A program made the translations under genes and the position numbers. Shown here in pieces: positions 43,718-51,242 of a stretch of DNA of 64,000 bases. The stretch spans positions 92,001-156,000 of the forward strand of contig JAAYCL010000037.1 of the NCBI GenBank assembly GCA_012729785.1. Reading direction: 5' to 3'. This DNA is from Chlamydiota bacterium (GTDB lineage Bacteria; Auribacterota; Tritonobacteria; UBA1439). The notes under the pieces were generated by a model. It saw nothing but the letters and a program-made list of their open reading frames with translations. It was not told where the DNA came from and did not search any database. The stretch's first letter is position 1. Each line of letters starts with the position of its first letter.

Positions 43718-44278
43718 TCAATCCCGAGGCCCGGACGAGACGCGGGGCTGCCGCGAGACCGCCCTCGCCGCGCGGCAGGCGCCCGCGCCGCACAGCGCAC
43801 CGAGCGCGAGCCCGGCGAGGCAGTCGGTCGGGTAGTGCATCCCGAGGTAGACGCGGGAGTAGGCCACGAGCCCGACGAGCAGGGCGGCCGGGAGCAGGAG
43901 CCGCCGGTGGCGCGAGCCAAGGACCCAGGCGGCCGCCGCGGACGAGGTGCAGTGGCCCGAGGGGAACGACCAGGTCTCCTTGAAGAGCCGGAGGGAGGGG
44001 GTGTCACGGAGCAGCCGGACCCCGTCGAGCGAGACGAACGGCCGCGCGCGCGCGACGAGCGACTTCAGGATCAGGTCCACCGAGAGGTATGAAAAGGCGA
44101 CCGCGATCAGGAGGCCGAGCAGCGTCTCCCTGCCCCGCTTCCGGTCAAACGCCCACACGGCGAGGCCCAGGAGCAGCCAGAGAAGAAAGAAGTCTACCGC
44201 CGCGCTCGATCCCCACATCAGGACATCGAGAGAACTGCTGTGGTGACCGTTGATCCATCGAAACACGGCGATATCCAT
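43718..44278 (-). CDS. PAP2-family membrane phosphatase
   Basis: 186 residues with several membrane helices. All three signature motifs of lipid phosphate phosphatases are present: KSLVARARP (KX6RP), FPSGHCTSS (PSGH) and SRVYLGMHYPTD (SRX5HX3D). Enzymes of this size dephosphorylate undecaprenyl pyrophosphate, phosphatidylglycerol phosphate or lipid A. In a genome with many GTs, recycling the undecaprenyl carrier is a reasonable role, but this is inference. It starts 25 bp after the upstream small membrane gene and ends 54 bp before the mutase start. Confidence 0.9.
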   Translation of the reverse strand: MDIAVFRWINGHHSSSLDVLMWGSSAAVDFFLLWLLLGLAVWAFDRKRGRETLLGLLIAVAFSYLSVDLILKSLVARARPFVSLDGVRLLRDTPSLRLFKETWSFPSGHCTSSAAAAWVLGSRHRRLLLPAALLVGLVAYSRVYLGMHYPTDCLAGLALGALCGAGACRAARAVSRQPRVSSGPRD

Positions 44279-44302
44279 TTCGCGAACCCCCTCGCCCCGT
44301 CC

Positions 44303-44551
44303 CTATGCCCCTCCGGGACCGGACAGATCCCCGTCCGCTGACGGCGGGCGCCTCCTCCCGGCGAATCGGCGGACCCGCGCCGCGATGCGGCTGCGGGCCT
44401 CCCGCATCTTCTCGAGGTCCCATCCGAGCATCGTCGCGCCGGCGACGATGAGCAGCACCCCCTGCAGCAGCGGCAAGAAGAGCCCTATGATCCCGAGGAA
44501 AAGGAGGATGTAGCCGCCCGCGATTCTCGCCGCATGCCCCAGCCGTCTCAT
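44303..44551 (-). CDS. small PGPGW-like transmembrane protein
   Basis: 82 residues. A hydrophobic hairpin (GGYILLFLGIIGLFLPLLQG and VLLIVAGATMLG) is followed by a basic, probably cytoplasmic tail with alternating Arg and Glu. The turn LPLLQG stands in the place of the PGPG turn that names the family. It is the first gene of the minus-strand operon toward pduS. Function unknown. Confidence 0.7.
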   Translation of the reverse strand: MRRLGHAARIAGGYILLFLGIIGLFLPLLQGVLLIVAGATMLGWDLEKMREARSRIAARVRRFAGRRRPPSADGDLSGPGGA

Positions 44552-44590
44552 CGTCCACCTGCCCGCGAGCCCGATGCCCCGAAAACTGGA

Positions 44591-44619
44591 TTGTTCGGGC
44601 CGGTTGCAGGGTATATACT
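44591..44619 (+). promoter_or_regulatory. promoter for the SDR-pyruvyl transferase-flippase operon
   Basis: TTGTTC, 17-nt spacer, TATACT, the same elements and spacing as the promoter at 8022-8050. It lies in the divergent gap 44552-44649. Confidence 0.7.
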
Positions 44620-44649
44620 ATCCCGAAATCAGCGCGGCGGGAAGGGATT

Positions 44650-45642
44650 GTGCGGATGGCTGCGAGCGTGTTGGTGACGGGCGGCACCGGATTCACCGGC
44701 GGGCGCCTCTGTGTGAAGCTGGCCGGGCTCGGTTACCGCGTCCGCACCGTCGCGCGCGCGCCGGAAAAGGCCGCGGCGCTCCAGGCGGCGGGCGTGGAGG
44801 TGGTCCGCGGAGACTTGAAGGACCGGGACTCCCTCCTCGCGGCGGCCGACGGCTGCGAGACCGTCTACCATATCGCCGCCCTCTTCCGCCAGGAGGGGGT
44901 CCCCGACGCCGAGTTCAGGGCCGTGAACGTGGCCGGCACGCTGAACATCCTCGAGGCCGCGCGCGCCCGCGGCGCTCGCCGTTTCGTCCACTGCAGCACC
45001 GTCGGCGTGCACGGCCACGTGAGCCGGATTCCGGCGGACGAGAATGCCCCGTTCAATCCCGGCGACGCCTACCAGGAGTCGAAGGTCGAGGGGGAGGAAC
45101 GGGCGCGCGACTTCTTCCGTACCCGCGGCCTCCCGGGCGTCGTCTTCAGGCCGACGGGGATCTACGGCCCCGGGGACCTCCGGTTCCTCAAGCTGTTCCG
45201 CCACATCAAGTCGGGGCGCTTCCGGATGATCGGGCGCGGGGACGCCTACTACCACCTTACCTACATCGACGATCTCACGGACGGCATCGTCCTCTGCGGC
45301 ACGCACCCGCGCGCGCCGGGCAACGTCTACATCCTCGGCGGCGCGCGCTACGCGCCCCTCCGGGAACTCGTCGAGACGATCGCCGAGGCGCTCGGGGTTT
45401 CGGTCTCCCGCATGCGCATCCCGTTCGCCCCCGTCTACGCGGCGGCGTTCCTCTGCGAGAAGGTCTGCCGCCCGCTCGGCATCGAGCCGCCGATCTTCCG
45501 GCGGCGGGTTGACTTCTTCAGAAAGGACCGCGCATTCGACATCTCCAAGGCGAAGCGGGAGCTCGGCTACGCGCCGCGTGTGGGGATGCCGGAGGGGATC
45601 CGACGCACCGCGGACTGGTACCGGGCGCAGGGGCTGCTCTGA
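44650..45642 (+). CDS. NAD(P)-dependent epimerase/dehydratase (extended SDR)
   Basis: 330 residues with a GTG start (GGGAAGG upstream; ATG at 44656 is an alternative). The cofactor loop is LVTGGTGFTGGRL, followed by VVRGDLKDRDSL and VYHIAALF. The active site has HCSTVGVHG and YQESKVEGEE (Tyr-X3-Lys). RPTGIYGPGD and YIDDLTDGIVLC match sugar or sterol-type extended SDRs. A nucleotide-sugar reductase, epimerase or dehydratase role fits the pyruvyl transferase-like gene downstream, but these families also include hopanoid-pathway enzymes, so the substrate is open. Confidence 0.85.
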   Translation: MRMAASVLVTGGTGFTGGRLCVKLAGLGYRVRTVARAPEKAAALQAAGVEVVRGDLKDRDSLLAAADGCETVYHIAALFRQEGVPDAEFRAVNVAGTLNILEAARARGARRFVHCSTVGVHGHVSRIPADENAPFNPGDAYQESKVEGEERARDFFRTRGLPGVVFRPTGIYGPGDLRFLKLFRHIKSGRFRMIGRGDAYYHLTYIDDLTDGIVLCGTHPRAPGNVYILGGARYAPLRELVETIAEALGVSVSRMRIPFAPVYAAAFLCEKVCRPLGIEPPIFRRRVDFFRKDRAFDISKAKRELGYAPRVGMPEGIRRTADWYRAQGLL

Positions 45643-45671
45643 CCCCCCCCGCGCACTACAGGCGAGGCCAC

Positions 45672-46850
45672 GTGAAAAAGATCTGCGTCCTGGGCAACTT
45701 CTCCGGCCGCAACGCCGGCGACGCCGCGATACTGGGCGGACTCCTCGAGGATGTCTCCTCGCGTCATCCCGACACCCTCTTCGCCGTCCCGACCATCAAC
45801 CCCGGTTTCGTCAGGCGGGCCTATGCGCGGTACCGGGTGAAACCGGTGGGGCTGCTGCCCTGGAACCTGAGCGTGAAGATCCTCGGCGTCCCCGTCTTCG
45901 CCGCCACCCTCTCCGCCGATCTGGTCCTCGTCACCGACGCGATCCTCTTCGACCGGCGGCTCTACGACCCGACGCACAACTACCTCTTCACCCTCTCCCT
46001 CGCGCTCCCCCTCGCCCGGCGCCGCGGCGTCCCGCTGGTGCTCTACAACATGAGCCTCGGGCCGGTGAAGACCCCCGCCGGCGAACGCCTTCTCGCCCGC
46101 ATCCTCCGCGCCGCGGACCTCGTCGTCACGCGCGACGCCGACTCCCACGACCTCGCCCGGCGTCTCGGCCCGTTCGAGGACAAGCTCCGCCTCGGCGCGG
46201 ACTGCGCCCTGAACGTCGTCCCCTCCGACGACGCGCGCCTCGCGGAGCTGGCGCGCCGCACCGGGATCCTCTCCGGCGGGCGGCCCGCGATCGGCTTCAA
46301 CATCAACCGGTATCTCGACACCGACGTGACGCCGCCGGGGAGGAAAGGGATCGACCGCGGCGCATTCGTCAGGGCGGCGGCGGCGGTCGTCGACAGGGCG
46401 ATCGACTCGTTCGGCGTGGACGTCCTCCTGGTGGTGACACAGCCGATGGATCTGGAGATCACCGAGGAGTTGCGGCGGTCCCTCGCGCGCCCGGAACGGG
46501 CCGCGATCATATCGAACCGCGATCTCTCCCACAACGATATCGCGAAGATCCTCTCGCGCCTGGAGATGCTGATCGCGCTCAGGACCCACTGCCTCATCCT
46601 CGCCACCGCGATGGGCACGCCGGTCGGCTGCGTCGTGTCGTATCCGAAGAACCGCGGCTATATGCGCTCGATCGACATGGAAGACCAGATCCTGGAGTTC
46701 GACGGCTTCAGCGAACGGCGCCTCTGGGAGCTCACCGAGAGGACCTGGGTCCGCCGCGACGAGCTGAGGGCGCGGCTCGTCCCCGCCATCGCGCGGGAGA
46801 AGGCGCGGGCGCGCGAGAGCGCCGAGCTCCTCGCGCCGTTCCTCGCCTGA
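45672..46850 (+). CDS. polysaccharide pyruvyl transferase-family protein
   Basis: 392 residues with a GTG start. The N-terminus KKICVLGNFSGRNAGDAAIL is the PF04230-type glycine-rich opening. Later landmarks are LVLVTDAILFDRR, LYNMSLGPVKTPAG, LVVTRDADSHDL and ALRTHCLILATAMGTPVGC, where the His lies in the conserved RXH motif of the family. Members move pyruvate from phosphoenolpyruvate to sugars of exopolysaccharide, teichoic acid or S-layer anchors. Lying 30 bp after the SDR gene and 35 bp before a flippase-like gene, it probably modifies a surface glycan. Confidence 0.85.
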   Translation: MKKICVLGNFSGRNAGDAAILGGLLEDVSSRHPDTLFAVPTINPGFVRRAYARYRVKPVGLLPWNLSVKILGVPVFAATLSADLVLVTDAILFDRRLYDPTHNYLFTLSLALPLARRRGVPLVLYNMSLGPVKTPAGERLLARILRAADLVVTRDADSHDLARRLGPFEDKLRLGADCALNVVPSDDARLAELARRTGILSGGRPAIGFNINRYLDTDVTPPGRKGIDRGAFVRAAAAVVDRAIDSFGVDVLLVVTQPMDLEITEELRRSLARPERAAIISNRDLSHNDIAKILSRLEMLIALRTHCLILATAMGTPVGCVVSYPKNRGYMRSIDMEDQILEFDGFSERRLWELTERTWVRRDELRARLVPAIAREKARARESAELLAPFLA

Positions 46851-46884
46851 CCGCCGGCGCGGGATACGGGGGCATCCGCACGCT

Positions 46885-47859
46885 ATGGCATCGACAGTCA
46901 GCGGCACCGGCCGGGGCGTCGCGCGCCTCGCGGCGGGGATCGTCCTGTTGGCGGGGGTGATCTGGTGGGTGGGGCCGGACGACGTGCTCCGGGGGCTCGC
47001 CCGCATCCGGCCCGTCTGGATCATCCCGATCCTCGCCACCGCCTACCTCGGCATGCTGATCAGCTGCCTGCGTTGGAAGGTGGTGCTCGAGGCCCGGGGG
47101 ATCCGGGTTTCGGTGCATCTGCTGATCTTCTACTACACGATCGGCTACTTCTTCTCGAGCTTCCTCCCCAGCATGTTCGGCGGCGACGTTGCGCGGAGCT
47201 ACATCTTCGGCCGGCAGATCCACAACCAGGTCGAATCGTTCGCCTCGGTCTTCATGGAGCGGCTCACCGGGCTCACGGGACTCGTCCTCGTCGCGGGCGC
47301 CGCCACGCTGCTCAACACCGCGACCCTCCGGGAGGCGGGGCTCCTCCCCGGGATGTGCGCCATCATCGCGGGCTTCTGTTTCTTCCTCTTCCTGGTCTTC
47401 AACCGCCCCCTGGTGGAGCGCGCCGGACGCATCGTCCGCGGGAAGAGGCTCTCACGCGCGCGCGACAAGTTCCTCGCCTTCCACGACGCCGTCTACTCGT
47501 TCAGGAGCGAGAAGCGGGTCGTCGCCCTCGCCCTCCTCCACTCCGTCGTCTTCCAGTTCCTCACGAGCGTGAATACCTGGATCGTCTGTTGCGCGCTCGG
47601 CCTCGACATACGATTCCTCGACATCATGGTCGTCGTCCCGATCATCCTCCTCATCTGCGCCATCCCCGTCACCCCCAGCGCGGCGGGGATCTGGGAGCTC
47701 GCCTTCGCGATCTTCTTCACGCGCCTCGGCTACGACCGCGCCGCGGGGGCGAACATCGCCCTCGTGCTCCGGGCGAAGAACATCGTCGTCGCGCTGCTGG
47801 GCGGGCTCTTCTACGCCCTGTCGGGGCATATCCCGCCGGCAGCCGCGGACAGGCCGTGA
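46885..47859 (+). CDS. lysylphosphatidylglycerol synthase TM-region / YbhN-like integral membrane protein
   Basis: 324 residues with about eight hydrophobic segments. Signature regions of the family (PF03706, flippase-like domain) are visible: CLRWKVVLEARGI, SSFLPSMFGGDVARSY, SFASVFMERLTGL and the C-terminal PVTPSAAGIWELAF with glycine-rich LRAKNIVVALLGGLFY. Proteins of this type translocate or modify lipids, often next to glycosyltransferases. A second family member is encoded at 53199. A role in moving a lipid-linked glycan is inferred. Confidence 0.85.
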   Translation: MASTVSGTGRGVARLAAGIVLLAGVIWWVGPDDVLRGLARIRPVWIIPILATAYLGMLISCLRWKVVLEARGIRVSVHLLIFYYTIGYFFSSFLPSMFGGDVARSYIFGRQIHNQVESFASVFMERLTGLTGLVLVAGAATLLNTATLREAGLLPGMCAIIAGFCFFLFLVFNRPLVERAGRIVRGKRLSRARDKFLAFHDAVYSFRSEKRVVALALLHSVVFQFLTSVNTWIVCCALGLDIRFLDIMVVVPIILLICAIPVTPSAAGIWELAFAIFFTRLGYDRAAGANIALVLRAKNIVVALLGGLFYALSGHIPPAAADRP

Positions 47860-47890
47860 GCCGCGGCGTTGTTGTCCCCGAACGGTCCCG

Positions 47891-48496
47891 TCAGAGCACG
47901 AGGATCTTCTTGCCCGGCTTCGCCGCGGACTCCGTCTTCGGCACCGTGACGGTGAGAACCCCGTTTGTGTACTCCGCCGTGATCGCGTCCTCCTTCACCC
48001 CCTCGCCGATGGCGATGATGCGCTCGAAGGCGCCGGAACTCCGCTCGCGCACGTACCAGCCGGGCTCCCCCCCCTCCTCCCGCGCGGCCGCGCGGCTGCC
48101 GCGTATGATGAGCTCCCCGTCCTTGAAGGTCACCTCGATCTTGTCCTTCTCCATCCCGGGCAGGTCGCAGACGACCACGTACGCCGCGTCGGTCTCGGTG
48201 AGATCGATATCCGGGGAGAAATCGAGCGCCGGCATCCCCCACGGCATCGGCGCCCGCGGGGCCACCCGCCCGAAGCTCTCCTCCATGATGCGGTTGATCC
48301 GGTCCTGCATCATCCGCAGTTCCATCCACGGATCGTCCCCGCCGAAGAACGGCCCGTACGCGTAGGGGGGGACCATCTGCGCCGGGGGCGGCGCGGGGGA
48401 CGGAGCCGCCGCCGGGGCGGACTCCGCGGCGGCACAGGCCGCGAACGGGGCGGACGCGACCAGGGCGACCGCCAAACAGCACCACGCCAGTTTCAT
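47891..48496 (-). CDS. exported Hsp20/alpha-crystallin small heat-shock protein
   Basis: 201 residues from ATG 48496 (GAGGAGGTG upstream). The first 24 residues are a signal peptide, with PFAAC that could serve as a lipobox. A proline/alanine-rich linker follows (SPAPPPAQMVPP). The alpha-crystallin domain covers about residues 95-195: DIDLTETDAAYVVVCDLPGM, the family turn ELIIRGSR and the closing NGVLTVTVPK. Small heat-shock proteins are normally cytosolic; export would place this chaperone in the periplasm or on a membrane. It starts 103 bp after the unknown gene upstream on the same strand. Confidence 0.88.
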   Translation of the reverse strand: MKLAWCCLAVALVASAPFAACAAAESAPAAAPSPAPPPAQMVPPYAYGPFFGGDDPWMELRMMQDRINRIMEESFGRVAPRAPMPWGMPALDFSPDIDLTETDAAYVVVCDLPGMEKDKIEVTFKDGELIIRGSRAAAREEGGEPGWYVRERSSGAFERIIAIGEGVKEDAITAEYTNGVLTVTVPKTESAAKPGKKILVL

Positions 48497-48599
48497 CACG
48501 CACCTCCTCTCAAGGCACGCCTCGCCGCGCATGCCATCCGCCGCATCGTCCGCTGATTCCGGGCCGCCGCACCCGACCGCCCCGGCCCGCGCGCCCGAT

Positions 48600-49631
48600 C
48601 TAGAACGCCGGCACCCCCTTCACGAAACGCTCCTTCTCGATGTCGCCGGCGTCAAGCGCCACGATCGCCTCCGCGGAGGCGCCGTTCCCGGAGAGCCGCA
48701 CGAGTCTCCCCCGCGTGATATGGACCCGCTCGTTCGGGTAGAACTCCCCGCGCAGCGAGCTGTCGGCGATGATCAGATCGATCTCCCCCGCGGGAGCGCC
48801 GTCGAGGTACGCGTCGCCGAGACGGAGCACGAGCGGCATGTAGAGGGAATGCAGGGTGTCGACGACCGTGCCGAACGCCTCGACCGGCTCCCGCACGAGC
48901 TCGATCCCCTGCCCGCACACCGGTATCCTCCCCCGGTCCGCGTAGACGAAGAAGCAGCAGACGGGGACGCCGTCATGGGCGAGGCGGAGGGGCCAGAACT
49001 TCCCGTACTCGACGATGCGGCGTTTCGAATCGGTGTAGGTGAGTCGCCTGATCTTGCGCGCGGTCTCCGCGTTCTCCTCGGGCGTCCCGCTGAAGACGAG
49101 GTTGAGCGCCCTGTCCTCCTCCCACCCGTAGGCGAGCGGGCCGGTGACGCCGAGCCGCTCGAGCGGGACATCGAACAGGGCGGCGAGTTCGCGGATGCGC
49201 CTGCCCGTTTCAGGGTACCGTTCGATCGCCGCCTCCATCGACCGGTGGCCGCAGAACCACCCCTGCATCGTCTGCAATTCGAACGGATGGTGGTACCCGG
49301 TGATGACCGGCTTCGCGGGAGGCGGTTGCAACCCGGGGTCGATGCGATACTGCATCTGCAGCTGGACGTCGTGGGGCACGAGGAGGCGCGTTCCGTTCTC
49401 CACGCGCATGGTGAGGCGCTCGTAGCGCCTGCCGTGCACCTCGAACGTCCCCTCCGCGCATGGGTAGTCGATGATCTTCCCGTAGAAGGCCCCCGGCGGG
49501 TGCCAATACCCCTCGGCGTAGACGAAGCTGCCGGTGTTTTTGAGGAAGAAGGTGGTGTCGGGCACGAGGGGCCCGAGCTCCTCCATCGGCCGGATAAGAC
49601 GGCCGATCTCCGCGGTGAACGTGTCCTTCAC
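48600..49631 (-). CDS. conserved-looking protein of unknown function
   Basis: 343 residues with a GTG start. No signal peptide, membrane segment or known catalytic motif is seen. The chain has well-formed alternating beta and alpha stretches (GTFEVHGRRYERLTMRVENG, TGYHHPFELQTMQGWFCGHR, LVLRLGDAYLDG) and several Trp, His and Cys positions (GWFCGHRSME, VPVCCFFVYAD) that could be catalytic or metal-binding. Codon use looks like that of neighbours, so it is a real gene. An extended -10 lies 38 nt upstream. I do not recognise the family. Confidence 0.75.
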   Translation of the reverse strand: MKDTFTAEIGRLIRPMEELGPLVPDTTFFLKNTGSFVYAEGYWHPPGAFYGKIIDYPCAEGTFEVHGRRYERLTMRVENGTRLLVPHDVQLQMQYRIDPGLQPPPAKPVITGYHHPFELQTMQGWFCGHRSMEAAIERYPETGRRIRELAALFDVPLERLGVTGPLAYGWEEDRALNLVFSGTPEENAETARKIRRLTYTDSKRRIVEYGKFWPLRLAHDGVPVCCFFVYADRGRIPVCGQGIELVREPVEAFGTVVDTLHSLYMPLVLRLGDAYLDGAPAGEIDLIIADSSLRGEFYPNERVHITRGRLVRLSGNGASAEAIVALDAGDIEKERFVKGVPAF

Positions 49632-49668
49632 TTTCCTATGCTCCGCGTGCGGGATGAGGGTCGACGCA

Positions 49669-49677
49669 ATGATAGCA
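49669..49677 (-). promoter_or_regulatory. extended -10 for the 48600-49631 gene
   Basis: Minus strand TGC then TATCAT, 38 nt before the GTG start. The same sequence occurs at 53129-53137 before another gene. Confidence 0.5.
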
Positions 49678-49922
49678 GAACCGTCCGCGCCGCGCGCGAG
49701 GAAAAGCCGCAGTCCCCTCCCGGCGCCGATTCTCCGTCCAGCGCGCGCCTGCGGCGCGCGGCGAGCCCCCGCGCCCCCGCCGTTGAAACCTCCGGTCTCC
49801 GCGCCCCGGGCCGGGGCGCGGCGCGGCGCGCAGCTTGTTCCCCTGTATCGCCGAATAAAGGCGCGGTTGTTGCTCGCACGCCCCCCCCGCCGCGATCCGC
49901 GGCGTCTTTAGCGACTTTTCGC
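49678..49922. other. GC-rich intergenic stretch with a strong hairpin
   Basis: Part of the 392-bp gap between divergent genes. It contains an 8-bp inverted repeat (GCGCCCCG, loop GGC, CGGGGCGC at 49801-49819) without a following T run, plus other GC-rich self-complementary pieces. No gene is seen. Confidence 0.4.
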
Positions 49923-49951
49923 TTGACACCCCCCCGCCTTTCGGCTACCTT
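49923..49951 (+). promoter_or_regulatory. promoter for the 50024 gene
   Basis: TTGACA, 17-nt spacer, TACCTT. The leader would be about 66 nt and includes GGGTTTTTT. Confidence 0.65.
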
Positions 49952-50023
49952 CCCCCCGCTTCCAGAAAAGCCGGGTTTTTTACACCGGGGTACGGCGCGC
50001 CAAGGCAGGGATGGAGGGGCATC

Positions 50024-50356
50024 GTGGGCACAATCTTCGTCTGGGGCGACGGCATCGAGCGGGTCAAGGACAAGCTCGTCAAGACCTACCGGATGAAGTG
50101 GAGCCGCAAGAAGAAGAAGTTCTTCCGCGAGAAACTCGACGCGCGCGCGATGAGGGCGGTCATGAGCTTCTGCCTGAAGGAGAAGATCAACTACAAGACC
50201 GACGACGGCAGGAGCTACGAGGTGCTCAGGTCGGAGGAGATCGACACCTCGCCCCGCGAGCTCAAGGATTGGGCTCCGGACGTCTCCAAGGCGACGACCG
50301 GAATCGATGAGATCGACTACGAGCAGATGTGGGACGAGCACAAGGAAGAGGAGTAG
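50024..50356 (+). CDS. small basic-then-acidic protein of unknown function
   Basis: 110 residues with a GTG start. The N-terminal half is basic (YRMKWSRKKKKFFREKL), the C-terminal half acidic (IDEIDYEQMWDEHKEEE), so it is charge-polarised. No family recognised. A good promoter precedes it. It overlaps, in another frame, the open upstream part of the activase gene by up to 50 bp. Confidence 0.65.
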   Translation: MGTIFVWGDGIERVKDKLVKTYRMKWSRKKKKFFREKLDARAMRAVMSFCLKEKINYKTDDGRSYEVLRSEEIDTSPRELKDWAPDVSKATTGIDEIDYEQMWDEHKEEE

Positions 50357-51242
50357 CGCGCCCCCCCCTGCCCCGCGCCCCGCGCTTCCCCGGAGGGCGA
50401 CCCGTTCCTCCTCCGAGGCGTTCCCCTGCACCGCCGGCATCGACGCCGGCGCGATCGCCACGAAGGCGCTCGTCCTGAAGGGCGGCGAGATCCTCGCCTT
50501 CTCGATCCTTTCGACCGGGGCGGACGGCGTCAAAGCCGCGCGCGATGCCTTCCGCGGCGCGCTCCGCACGGCGCGCCTCGAACCGTCCGGCGTCGCGGCC
50601 GCCGCCGCCACCGGCTACGGCCGCAAGAACGTTTCGTTCGCGGCTGCGGCGCTTACCGAGATCACCTGCCACGCGCGCGGCGCCTCGTTTCTCTTCCCCG
50701 GCACCGAGACCGTCATCGACATCGGGGGCCAGGACACCAAGATCATCTCCGTGCGCGACGGCTTCGTCAGGGATTTCGTGATGAACGATCGTTGCGCGGC
50801 GGGGACGGGGCGGTTTCTCGAGATCATGTCGCAGGCGCTCGAGATCCCGCTGGAGGAGATGGGGAACGAGGGCCTTCGCGCGCGGCGCGGCGGCGCGAGC
50901 GGACTCCGCATCAGCAACACCTGCACCGTCTTCGCGGAGTCAGAGGTGGTTTCCCTCCTCAGCCGGCGGATGCCCCGCCGCGACATCGTCCTCGCGCTCC
51001 ACGAGGCGGTCGCCGATCGGATCGCCGGGATGGCGGGCAGATTCCCCCTGGGCCGCAGGGTCACCCTGACCGGCGGCGTGGCCAAGAACAGAGGCGTCGC
51101 GGACGCCATCGGGCGGCGTCTCGGCGTCGCCGTCGACATCCCCCCGGAACCGCAGATCGTCGGCGCCCTCGGCGCCGCCCTCCTCGCCCGTCCCTCTTCA
51201 ACCCCTCCGCGCCGTTGCGCGGTTCAGGGAAGCCAGCCGTAG
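50307..51242 (+). CDS. 2-hydroxyacyl-CoA dehydratase-type activase (BadF/BcrA/HgdC ATPase family)
   Basis: Family similarity starts near residue 28: TAGIDAGAIATKALVL (phosphate-binding), ATGYGRKNV, TVIDIGGQDTKII, NDRCAAGTGRFLE with one cluster Cys, SNTCTVFAESEV with the second, and LTGGVAKNRGV. Such proteins bind a 4Fe-4S cluster between two subunits and drive ATP-dependent electron transfer to a dehydratase or reductase. The start is uncertain: the only ATG is at 50307, overlapping the upstream gene by 50 bp, and its first 25-30 residues look non-family. No dehydratase partner is in the window. Its 3' end overlaps the convergent subtilase by 19 bp. Confidence 0.85.
   Translation: MRSTTSRCGTSTRKRSSAPPPAPRPALPRRATRSSSEAFPCTAGIDAGAIATKALVLKGGEILAFSILSTGADGVKAARDAFRGALRTARLEPSGVAAAAATGYGRKNVSFAAAALTEITCHARGASFLFPGTETVIDIGGQDTKIISVRDGFVRDFVMNDRCAAGTGRFLEIMSQALEIPLEEMGNEGLRARRGGASGLRISNTCTVFAESEVVSLLSRRMPRRDIVLALHEAVADRIAGMAGRFPLGRRVTLTGGVAKNRGVADAIGRRLGVAVDIPPEPQIVGALGAALLARPSSTPPRRCAVQGSQP

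Noticed and set aside
49801..49819. Hairpin as an intrinsic terminator
   Set aside because: No T run follows on either strand and no gene ends next to it.
48531..50096. A long plus-strand open frame opposite the unknown 48600 gene
   Set aside because: It is antisense to a gene with normal protein composition and family-like order, and crosses a promoter and non-coding DNA.
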